DNA of 5,793 nt, taken from positions 3,186 to 8,978 of the forward strand of contig MGER01000035.1 in assembly GCA_001791465.1 (NCBI GenBank). Reading direction: 5' to 3'. This DNA comes from Candidatus Uhrbacteria bacterium RIFCSPLOWO2_02_FULL_49_11. Its GTDB lineage: Bacteria > Patescibacteriota > Patescibacteriia > 2-02-FULL-49-11. The notes under the pieces are model-generated. The model worked only from the letters and a program-made list of their open reading frames with translations. It did not search any database and was not told where the DNA came from. Each line of letters begins with the position of its first letter. The stretch's first letter is position 1. The position numbers were made by a program, and so were the translations under genes. Below are positions 1 to 5,231 of the stretch, piece by piece.

Positions 1-121
1 CCGATGCTGGCGTTGCGGAAGGCACCGCGGTTATATGCGCGATTTTGAGCTTTGCCGCATATGTTTCAGGGAGCTTGCGAACGCCGGCCAAGTCCCCGGT
101 ATTAGAAAATCATCGTGGTAA
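1..121 (+). CDS. rpsN: 30S ribosomal protein uS14, zinc-ribbon type (3' end only)
   Basis: The second forward frame reads 39 codons and ends at TAA 119-121; the 5' part lies outside the window. uS14 is a small-subunit head protein that contacts 16S rRNA. The visible part has four cysteines in a C-x2-C-x12-C-x2-C pattern (CWRC, then CRIC), followed by [18 protein letters not shown]. That is the normal C-terminal half and ending of the short zinc-binding uS14 of about 61 residues, so roughly 22 residues are missing upstream. All four zinc ligands are present, so this copy should not depend on the zinc-free paralogue. Its place directly before rpsH matches the spc operon. A longer open frame at 45-245 overlaps it in another phase and is not a gene. 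Identification is firm despite the truncation. Confidence 0.95.
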   Translation, partial: RCWRCGRHRGYMRDFELCRICFRELANAGQVPGIRKSSW

Positions 122-128
122 TATTATG

Positions 129-238
129 AAATCCCAAATCCCAATGACCAATTTTCAAACAATGCCGAACGACCAAAGTCCCAAACGTGTTTTTGGTCTC
201 GGAATTGGAATTTTAGATTTGTTTGTAATTTGTAATTT
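129..238. repeat. Imperfect long palindrome in the rpsN-rpsH spacer
   Basis: The left arm is rich in A and C (AAATCCCAAATCCCAATGAC) and the right arm in G and T. Pairs seen by eye are CAAAT 135-139 with ATTTG 217-221, CCAATT 148-153 with AATTGG 203-208, CCGA 165-168 with TCGG 199-202, and GACCAAA 171-177 with TTTGGTC 192-198 around a 14-base loop. The left arm resembles the palindrome at 2953-3061 (shared ATCCCAA and AATGACCAATT segments). The spacer holds no other recognisable signal and no convincing coding frame. Confidence 0.7.
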
Positions 239-248
239 ACATTAGGGT

Positions 249-668
249 ATGATGACCGATCCTATCGCAGACATGATTACACGCATACGGAATGCTCAGA
301 TGGCGAAGAAACCTGAGGTGCTGGTGCCTTATTCTGCCATTAAATTATCCATCGCCCAGATTCTTTTTAGCGAGAATTATGTGGCGAAGGTGGAGCGGAT
401 CCCGGGCAGTGCGTCGCGTCGCCGCGGCCATTTCATCTCTGACCAGATACGGATTATTCTCCATTATACCGAAGAAGGGAAAGCGTCTATTTTGAGTATC
501 CAGAAGATTTCGAAACCCGGAAAACGCGTCTACTGCGGCCATAGCGAACTCCCGCGCGTACAGAACAATTATGGCGTTGCGATTCTCTCTACTCCCAAGG
601 GTGTTATGACGAATAACCAAGCGCGCAGAGAAAGGCTGGGAGGAGAGGTGTTGTGTGAAGTATGGTAA
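249..668 (+). CDS. rpsH: 30S ribosomal protein uS8
   Basis: uS8 binds the central domain of 16S rRNA early in 30S assembly; in E. coli it is also the translational repressor of the spc operon. The 139-residue product opens with MMTDPIADMITRIRNAQ, the family's usual N-terminus. The conserved C-terminal half follows: ISKPGKRVY at residues 87-95, then YGVAILSTPKGVMTNNQAR and GGEVLCEVW at the end. The family is usually about 130 residues. The extra length seems to lie near residues 50-64, in an Arg- and Ser-rich stretch (GSASRRRGH) between predicted strands. ATG 249 and ATG 252 are adjacent and either could start the protein. No spaced Shine-Dalgarno site is present; AGGG sits one base before the ATG, too close to work normally. 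An antisense frame across the gene is a shadow. Confidence 0.97.
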   Translation: MMTDPIADMITRIRNAQMAKKPEVLVPYSAIKLSIAQILFSENYVAKVERIPGSASRRRGHFISDQIRIILHYTEEGKASILSIQKISKPGKRVYCGHSELPRVQNNYGVAILSTPKGVMTNNQARRERLGGEVLCEVW

Positions 669-674
669 TAATAA

Positions 675-783
675 TGCAAAATGCAAATCTCAAAATGCAA
701 AATTATGGAGTTCCGCCTCCGCCAGCTGGCGGAGCGGGACGGAATGCCGACACTTTGATTTTTGACTTTTGATTTTTAAATTT
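675..783. repeat. Palindrome with GC-rich tip in the rpsH-rplF spacer
   Basis: The A-rich left arm (repeats of GCAAAAT, 676-704) faces a T-rich right arm (repeats of TTTTGA/TTTTTGA, 754-783), pairing only roughly. Between them is a strong GC-rich hairpin: an 18-base perfect palindrome, CTCCGCCAGCTGGCGGAG at 717-734, lies inside flanking TTCCG 711-715 and CGGAA 740-744. The same TCCGCC/GGCGGA stem recurs at 4462-4476. No strict run of T directly follows the GC stem, so it is not called an intrinsic terminator, and the genes on both sides are co-directional. Confidence 0.75.
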
Positions 784-794
784 CACATTAAGGT

Positions 795-1358
795 ATGTCA
801 AGAATTGGAAAAAGACCCATAAATATCCCCTCCGAGGTGACTGCGAATATTAAGGAACAGACTATTACCGTGAAAGGGCCAAAGGGAGAGCTTTCATTAA
901 CACTCCACCCGCACGTGCGCGTAAAAAGCGAAGGGAGCACTCTTGTGGTGAACGTAAATGACCCGGAATTGAAAGATGATAAGGCACTCTGGGGATTGAG
1001 CGCGCGCCTTATCGAGAATATGATCATCGGAGTAACCAAAGGATTTGAGAAGCGGTTGGAAATCAACGGGGTAGGGTATCGCGCGGCAGTGGAGGGAGCC
1101 AATCTTGCGTTAAATCTCGGCTTTTCTCATCCCGTGTCTTTTCCCTTACCCAAGGGCATTGCGACGTCGGTAGAGAAAAATGTAATTACCGTGAAAGGGA
1201 TAGAGAAACAGTTAGTGGGTGAGGTTGCAGCGCAAATCCGCGCCCTGCGGCCGCCTGAACCCTACAAAGGTAAAGGCATAAAGTACGAGGGAGAGGTTAT
1301 CCGCAGAAAAGCGGGGAAACAGGTGAAAGCGGCAGGAGCCGGCACGGGTGGAAAATAA
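795..1358 (+). CDS. rplF: 50S ribosomal protein uL6
   Basis: uL6 binds 23S rRNA near the factor-binding site, at the base of the L7/L12 stalk. The product is 187 residues, slightly above the usual 175-180. It starts with MSRIGKRPINIP, the standard opening, and has the family's two similar alpha/beta domains. Recognisable parts are ITVKGPKGEL at residues 24-33, LWGLSARLIENMIIGVTKGF at 65-84, LEINGVGYRA at 88-97, and the family signature PEPYKGKGIKY at 154-164, followed by EVIRRKAGK. The final dozen residues form a Gly/Ala/Lys tail beyond the normal end. The start at ATG 795 fits the conserved N-terminus. AAGG lies one base upstream, too near to be a usual Shine-Dalgarno site. The stop is 22 bases before rplR, which suggests co-transcription. 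Confidence 0.97.
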   Translation: MSRIGKRPINIPSEVTANIKEQTITVKGPKGELSLTLHPHVRVKSEGSTLVVNVNDPELKDDKALWGLSARLIENMIIGVTKGFEKRLEINGVGYRAAVEGANLALNLGFSHPVSFPLPKGIATSVEKNVITVKGIEKQLVGEVAAQIRALRPPEPYKGKGIKYEGEVIRRKAGKQVKAAGAGTGGK

Positions 1359-1380
1359 TTAAAATATTGAATTTTGCACT

Positions 1381-1749
1381 ATGGACATTATGAAGAGCAA
1401 AAAAGCGAATCAGCAGCGCCGCGCGCATCGGGTGCGTGCGCGCATCAGAGGCAGCGCAGTCAGGCCGCGCATGAGCGTGTTTCGCAGTAATACGCGCATT
1501 TCAGTACAGCTTATTGATGATGAAGCCCAAAAAACACTCTGTGCGTATCAAGAGATATTTGGAGGCAAGGTAAAAGCGAAGGATGCTCAAAAAGGGGTTA
1601 AGGGCGCGCATCAGGCAGGTGCGGCGATCGCAAAGCTAGCAAAAGAAAAAGGCATCACCCATGCGATATTTGATCGTGGCAGATTCAGTTATCACGGCCA
1701 AGTAAAAGCCGTTGCAGAAGGCGCGCGGGAAGGAGGACTCACCTTGTGA
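1381..1749 (+). CDS. rplR: 50S ribosomal protein uL18
   Basis: uL18 binds 5S rRNA and helps to attach it to the 50S subunit. The product is 122 residues, the normal length. The basic N-terminus (KANQQRRAHRVRARIRG) is the flexible RNA-binding arm. The body shows the family blocks: RPRMSVFRSNTRISVQLIDD at residues 28-47, a helix with GAAIAKLAKEKGI at 80-92, and the C-terminal FDRGRFSYHGQVKAVAEGAREGGL at 97-120. ATG 1381 is used here; an in-frame ATG at 1390 (giving MKSKKANQQRR) is equally plausible and would shorten the protein by three residues. No Shine-Dalgarno site precedes either one. The stop is TGA, which shows that UGA is not reassigned in this genome. Confidence 0.96.
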   Translation: MDIMKSKKANQQRRAHRVRARIRGSAVRPRMSVFRSNTRISVQLIDDEAQKTLCAYQEIFGGKVKAKDAQKGVKGAHQAGAAIAKLAKEKGITHAIFDRGRFSYHGQVKAVAEGAREGGLTL

Positions 1750-1750
1750 T

Positions 1751-1855
1751 AAACTCTAAACACTAAATCCCAAATCCTAAACAAATCCAAATGGCTAAAT
1801 TCAAAGTGAGGCACTAAGCCACAATTTAGGATTTAGAGTTTAGAATTTAGGATTT
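1751..1855. repeat. Nested palindrome of CTAAA-like units in the rplR-rpsE spacer
   Basis: AAACTCTAAA 1751-1760 is the exact reverse complement of TTTAGAGTTT 1832-1841. AAATCCTAAA 1772-1781 matches TTTAGGATTT 1825-1834, with a second TTTAGGATTT at 1846-1855. An inner pair, TGGCT 1792-1796 with AGCCA 1817-1821, closes a 20-base loop. The units differ from those of the other spacers, but the design is the same: an A/C-rich arm first and a G/T-rich arm second. It fills nearly the whole gap. Confidence 0.8.
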
Positions 1856-1867
1856 TACATAATATTT

Positions 1868-2452
1868 ATGGTCCAACCACGACGTTCCAATACAAGAGAG
1901 CGAGAGGTAAGAGAGCCTGAAGAGTTTGAGCAGAAACTCATCGAGATAAGACGCGTGACGCGCGTCCAAAAGGGCGGGAAGCGCATGCGTTTTCGCGCCT
2001 TGGTGGCCATTGGCGACCATAAAGGCCGGGTAGGTTACGGCTTGGGAAAAGGCGCTGACGTGTCCCAAGCGATTGCCAAAGCGACGACTGCGGCGAAAAA
2101 GAGAGTTATTACCATACCACTGGTGAGGGAGACCATACCGCACGCGGTACGTTTGCGGTATAAGGCGGCGGTGATTTACCTTAAACCGGCTCCCAAGGGA
2201 ACGGGCATTATCGCGGGAGGAGCCATTCGGCAGGTGCTCATGGTTTCTGGCGTCGCGAATGCCGTGGCAAAAATGCTCGGGAGCGAGAACAAGGTGAATA
2301 ATGTGAAATTGACCATCAGAGCATTACAGCAGCTGAAAATTACATTACCAAAAAGACCTATACATTCAGAGGAGGGGATTAACGAAAATCCCAATTTCCA
2401 AATCCCAATGTCAAATAAAATCCAAATAACCAATGTCCAAAATCACTTGTGA
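1868..2452 (+). CDS. rpsE: 30S ribosomal protein uS5 with a repeat-derived C-terminal tail
   Basis: uS5 sits on the solvent side of the 30S body near the mRNA entry; the family is known for its effects on decoding accuracy. The N-terminal double-stranded-RNA-binding-like domain contains IEIRRVTRVQKGGKRMRFRALVAIGDHKGRVGYGLGKG (residues 26-62), which covers the S5 signature. The C-terminal domain has ETIPHAVRLRYKAA (88-101), LKPAPKGTGIIAGGAIRQVL (105-124) and MLGSENKVNNVKLTIRALQQLK (136-157). Beyond about residue 157 the usual ending is replaced by some 37 extra residues, giving 194 against about 165-170 in typical members. The last 22 codons, Asn/Gln-rich, are encoded by the left arm and loop of the palindrome at 2386-2494. 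The stop TGA 2450-2452 lies near the hairpin tip. No Shine-Dalgarno site precedes ATG 1868. rpmD, which normally follows, is absent. Confidence 0.96.
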   Translation: MVQPRRSNTREREVREPEEFEQKLIEIRRVTRVQKGGKRMRFRALVAIGDHKGRVGYGLGKGADVSQAIAKATTAAKKRVITIPLVRETIPHAVRLRYKAAVIYLKPAPKGTGIIAGGAIRQVLMVSGVANAVAKMLGSENKVNNVKLTIRALQQLKITLPKRPIHSEEGINENPNFQIPMSNKIQITNVQNHL

Positions 2453-2494
2453 ATTGGGGCTCGGGATTTTATTGGAAATTTGAAATTGAGATTT
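2386..2494. repeat. 109-base palindrome, copy A, spanning the end of rpsE and the leader of rplO
   Basis: This element runs from AAATCCC to GAGATTT. The outer stem is AAATCCCAATTT with AAATTGAGATTT (11 of 12 paired); a middle stem is AATAAAATCC 2414-2423 with GGATTTTATT 2464-2473; the tip pairs CAAT 2431-2434 with ATTG 2453-2456. It has the same length as the element at 2953-3061, with nine mismatches and no gaps by hand count. The rpsE reading frame enters at the left edge and stops in the loop. The right edge is 11 bases before the rplO start. Confidence 0.9.
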
Positions 2495-2505
2495 ATTACT
2501 ACTTT

Positions 2506-2985
2506 ATGTCCGACTTATCACTCCATACCCTTTCGCCGTATCGCGGTTCGCGCAAAAGCCGTTTGCGCGTGGGACGCGGAGGCAAACGCGGGACCACTTC
2601 AGGCCGCGGCACCAAGGGGCAGCGCGCGCGCAGCGGCGGGAGGAACAAGCTCGCCTACAAAGGCATGCGGCATCTGCTCCTGCAGACGCCCCAACTGAGA
2701 GGGCATGCAAATAAGCATAAGGAGAAGTATATCTGCGTCAATATCGGCACGCTTGATGCGTTGTTTGACGATAGCGCTCATATTGATGCCAAGGCGCTCA
2801 TCAATCGCGGTGTGATCCGCCATACGGGGAGAGGACTGAAGATATTGGGCGATGGGGAACTCAAGAAAAAATTTGAAATTTCAGCTCACAAATTTTCTAC
2901 TGCCGCGAAAGAAAAAATCGAAAAGGCGGGAGGGAAGGTGGTCGTTATTGATAAATCCCAATTTCCAAATCCCAATATCAAATAA
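2506..2985 (+). CDS. rplO: 50S ribosomal protein uL15
   Basis: uL15 is a large-subunit protein whose extended basic N-terminus runs into 23S rRNA. The 159-residue product starts MSDLSLHTLSPYRGSRKS and continues with the glycine- and arginine-rich arm GRGGKRGTTSGRGTKGQRARSGG (residues 23-45), typical of the family. The globular part contains VNIGTLDALF (78-87), LKILGDGELKKKFEISAHKF (111-130) and AKEKIEKAGGKVVVID (134-149), which is the normal C-terminal block. The last ten codons (KSQFPNPNIK) come from the left arm of the palindrome at 2953-3061. ATG 2506 is chosen because the conserved N-terminus begins there. An in-frame GTG at 2449 overlaps the rpsE stop and would add 19 residues encoded by repeat sequence, so it was not used. 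No Shine-Dalgarno site is visible. It directly follows rpsE, with no uL30 gene between. Confidence 0.95.
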   Translation: MSDLSLHTLSPYRGSRKSRLRVGRGGKRGTTSGRGTKGQRARSGGRNKLAYKGMRHLLLQTPQLRGHANKHKEKYICVNIGTLDALFDDSAHIDAKALINRGVIRHTGRGLKILGDGELKKKFEISAHKFSTAAKEKIEKAGGKVVVIDKSQFPNPNIK

Positions 2986-3061
2986 AATCCAAATGACCAA
3001 TTCTCAAAATCGCTTGTGAATTGTGGTTTGGGATTTTATTGGAAATTTGAAATTGAGATTT
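2953..3061. repeat. 109-base palindrome, copy B, spanning the end of rplO and the leader of secY
   Basis: It is near-identical to the copy starting 567 bases upstream. Stems are AAATCCCAATTT 2953-2964 with AAATTGAGATTT 3050-3061, AATAAAATCC 2981-2990 with GGATTTTATT 3031-3040, and CAATTC 2998-3003 with GAATTG 3018-3023 around a 14-base loop. The tip stem here is longer than in copy A. The rplO stop TAA 2983-2985 is inside the middle stem, and the right edge is 18 bases before the secY start. Confidence 0.9.
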
Positions 3062-3079
3062 TGAATTTATTCATATAGT

Positions 3080-4369
3080 ATGGCTATTACCGATCGTTTG
3101 CACCAAATTTGGAGCGACAAGGAGTTGAGGATGAAAATATTATTTGTCCTCGGGATGCTCACGGTATTCCGTGTGGCCGCCCATATCCCCATTCCCGGCG
3201 TGGACATCGGCGTACTGCGCCAATTTTTTGCGTCGAACCAAGTGTTGGGGCTTTTGAACCTTTTTTCGGGAGGTGGATTGGAAAATTTTTCAATCGTCGC
3301 GCTGGGGGTTGGCCCGTATATCACCGCGTCCATTATCCTCCAGCTTTTGCAAATGGTGGTGCCCAGCCTTGAAGAGCTCTCAAAAGAAGGAGAAAGCGGA
3401 AATCGGAAGATTAACCAATATACCCGCATGCTCACGATCCCCATGGCCATTCTGCAAAGCTACGGGGTCATTACCATTCTCAGGCAGTCTTCCTCGCTGG
3501 GCGGGCAGATTGTAGGGTCGTTCACCCTTTTCACGTGGGTACTCACCATTCTTACCCTAACTGCGGGCACGGTATTTCTCATGTGGGTGGGCGAGCTCAT
3601 TTCAGAGAAAAAAGTGGGGAATGGCATTTCGCTCCTCATTTTTGCGGGTATCATCGCAGGGCTTCCGCAGATAGTACAGCGGACGTTCGCCGTATATACC
3701 TCAACTCAATTCCTTTCGATCATTATATTTATCGTGATTGCGATAGTCACGGTGGCAGGCATTGTGTTTATCACAGAAGCGCAGCGCAACATCCCCATCA
3801 CTTACGCAAAACAAATTCGCGGCATACGGACTCTGGGCGGCGCAGTCACCCATCTACCCATGCGGGTGAATCAGGCGGGCGTGATTCCCATCATTTTCGC
3901 GATTTCCATCGTATTATTCCCCTCGCTCTTGGCGCAATTTTTTCTGCGCGCGGATGCCCTGTGGCTGCGCAATGCGGCTGAAGCGATTATTAGGATTTTC
4001 CAGAACCAGCTCTTCTACGGGATTATCTATTTTGTATTGGTGTTCGGGTTTACGTATTTTTATACCGCGGTCGTGTTCCACCCTGATAAAATTGCGGAGA
4101 ATCTCCAGAAGCAAGGAGGATTCGTGCCCGGGATACGGCCGGGGAGGGAGACCGCGGTCTACCTCAACAACGTATCCAACCGCATTATGCTTGCAGGCGC
4201 GCTCTTTTTAAGCATCATTGCGATTTTGCCTATCATCATGCAATCGGTGTTTAATCTCTCAACCCTTGTCATAGGCGGCACCTCCATCCTCATCGTGGTA
4301 TCCGTGGTGATCGAAACAGTCCAGCAGATCAATGCGCAGCTGGTGATGAGGGATTATGAGAGCATCTGA
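3080..4369 (+). CDS. secY: Preprotein translocase subunit SecY
   Basis: SecY is the channel-forming subunit of the SecYEG translocon in the cytoplasmic membrane; with SecA or the ribosome it moves proteins across or into the membrane. The product is 429 residues, a normal length, with about ten hydrophobic segments expected. Family blocks in order are HIPIPGVD (residues 35-42) after TM1, the plug/TM2 region [20 protein letters not shown] (63-82), [28 protein letters not shown] (171-190), [13 protein letters not shown] (236-248), [17 protein letters not shown] (258-274), and the cytosolic loop [18 protein letters not shown] (341-358), whose Arg353 corresponds to the conserved arginine needed for SecA-driven export in E. 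coli. The last segment is [15 protein letters not shown] (399-413). ATG 3080 gives the usual short amphipathic N-terminus; no Shine-Dalgarno site is seen. Its place after rplO is standard. Confidence 0.98.
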   Translation: MAITDRLHQIWSDKELRMKILFVLGMLTVFRVAAHIPIPGVDIGVLRQFFASNQVLGLLNLFSGGGLENFSIVALGVGPYITASIILQLLQMVVPSLEELSKEGESGNRKINQYTRMLTIPMAILQSYGVITILRQSSSLGGQIVGSFTLFTWVLTILTLTAGTVFLMWVGELISEKKVGNGISLLIFAGIIAGLPQIVQRTFAVYTSTQFLSIIIFIVIAIVTVAGIVFITEAQRNIPITYAKQIRGIRTLGGAVTHLPMRVNQAGVIPIIFAISIVLFPSLLAQFFLRADALWLRNAAEAIIRIFQNQLFYGIIYFVLVFGFTYFYTAVVFHPDKIAENLQKQGGFVPGIRPGRETAVYLNNVSNRIMLAGALFLSIIAILPIIMQSVFNLSTLVIGGTSILIVVSVVIETVQQINAQLVMRDYESI

Positions 4370-4383
4370 CGCGCTGTGCGCGT
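4369..4383 (+). other. Short GC-rich hairpin at the secY stop codon
   Basis: ACGCGC 4369-4374 and GCGCGT 4378-4383 are exact reverse complements around a TGT loop. The first base is the last base of the secY stop codon. What follows is AAATCCC rather than a T run, so it does not fit an intrinsic terminator; a role in 3' end protection or ribosome release is only a guess. Confidence 0.5.
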
Positions 4384-4525
4384 AAATCCCAAGTTCAAAT
4401 TTCAAATGTCAAATGAATGTCAAGGGTCAAATTTCAAGTTTGATATTGAGGTTTTGGATTTTCCGCCGAAGGCGGATCCGTCTCTGGCGTGATATTTGAA
4501 CTTTGAATTTTTGGAATTTGGATTT
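4384..4525. repeat. Imperfect long palindrome with GC-rich tip in the secY-adk spacer
   Basis: The left arm (AAATCCCAAGTTCAAATTTC, continuing with CAAAT units) roughly complements the right arm 4491-4525, which contains TTTGAACTTTGAATTT and ends GGAATTTGGATTT. Between them, TCCGCC 4462-4467 and GGCGGA 4471-4476 form a perfect six-pair hairpin with a GAA loop, the same stem as in the rpsH-rplF spacer. This is the largest spacer, about 197 bases, and nothing else in it was recognised. Confidence 0.7.
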
Positions 4526-4566
4526 CATGAGTAAAACTTGGTGATAGAAACATTTTGAATGAATGT

Positions 4567-5226
4567 ATGGAATCTCATGCAAAGGATGAACCTCTTACAG
4601 TGATCCTCTTCGGCTCTGCTGGCTCTGGCAAGGGCACGCAAGGGGATTTTTTATTGAAAGCGCTCAATTTGGAGAAAGTAGAGGGAGGGGAGCTCGTGCG
4701 CGAAAAAGCGAAAGAGGGTTCAGAGTTAGGGCGTCACGTGAAAGAGGTGCACGAATCAGGGAAGTATTTACCTGATGAGGAAATATTACATCTTGTGGAG
4801 GAGAAAATTATCTCTGTCCCTTCGTATCGGGGCTTGCTCATCGATGGGTATCCGCGGCGGGTCGGGCAGGCGAGACAGCTTGAGGAAATGCTTCGGCGTC
4901 TCGGGCGGACCAACGTAAAAGCGCTTGTCATTGAAGTGCAGGGAGAAGAGCTGAAACGGCGGCTGTTGAATCGCAGCGTATGCGTGAATGGCCATATATT
5001 GATCGGGCGTAATTTTACGCGGTGCCCCATTGATGGCGCGGCGGTTGAAGTGCGCGATTACGACACTAATGAACAGGCGATCATGAAACGCATCCAATTT
5101 TATCAGGAGGAAGTGGTGCCCACCATTGAGTATTTTCGCACGAAAGGATGGGTGGTGGAGGTGAACGGCGAGCAGTCGGTGGAGGAAGTTAGGAAGGAAA
5201 TATTTAAAAAATTGAGTATTACATAA
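4567..5226 (+). CDS. adk: Adenylate kinase, divergent
   Basis: Adenylate kinase interconverts ATP plus AMP and two ADP in the cytosol. The P-loop GSAGSGKGTQ is at residues 16-25. Other family blocks are GSELGRHVKEVHESGKYLPDE (51-71), IDGYPRRVGQA (92-102) in place of the usual LDGFPRT-QA, and the arginines of RLLNR (132-136) and VRDYD (162-166). In the AMP-binding segment the usual STGDMLR reads EGGELVR (39-45), so the conserved threonine is glycine. The LID domain is about six residues short and carries C139, H143, C153 and D156, a possible zinc site. Length is 219, normal for the family. ATG 4567 is used; TTG 4555 would add four residues, and no Shine-Dalgarno site helps to decide. The position between secY and map is the standard one. 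The family is clear; full activity is inferred. Confidence 0.9.
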   Translation: MESHAKDEPLTVILFGSAGSGKGTQGDFLLKALNLEKVEGGELVREKAKEGSELGRHVKEVHESGKYLPDEEILHLVEEKIISVPSYRGLLIDGYPRRVGQARQLEEMLRRLGRTNVKALVIEVQGEELKRRLLNRSVCVNGHILIGRNFTRCPIDGAAVEVRDYDTNEQAIMKRIQFYQEEVVPTIEYFRTKGWVVEVNGEQSVEEVRKEIFKKLSIT

Positions 5227-5231
5227 TTTCC

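Noticed and set aside
45..245. Open frame of 66 codons over the end of rpsN and the following spacer
   Set aside because: It overlaps the clear zinc-ribbon uS14 frame in another phase, and its second half is only translated palindrome.
345..686. Minus-strand open frame of 113 codons across rpsH
   Set aside because: It is antisense to a well-conserved ribosomal protein and shows no recognisable family sequence.
2449..2505. Upstream GTG start for rplO overlapping the rpsE stop
   Set aside because: The 19 added residues are encoded by the right half of the palindrome and do not look like a uL15 N-terminus; ATG 2506 fits the family.
2386..3061. CRISPR-like or tandem array from the two 109-base copies
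   Set aside because: There are only two copies, separated by a complete ribosomal-protein gene, and each is a large palindrome rather than a short repeat with spacers.
4369..4383. Intrinsic terminator after secY
   Set aside because: The stem is only six pairs and is followed by AAATCCC, not a T run. adk and map continue on the same strand in the usual order.
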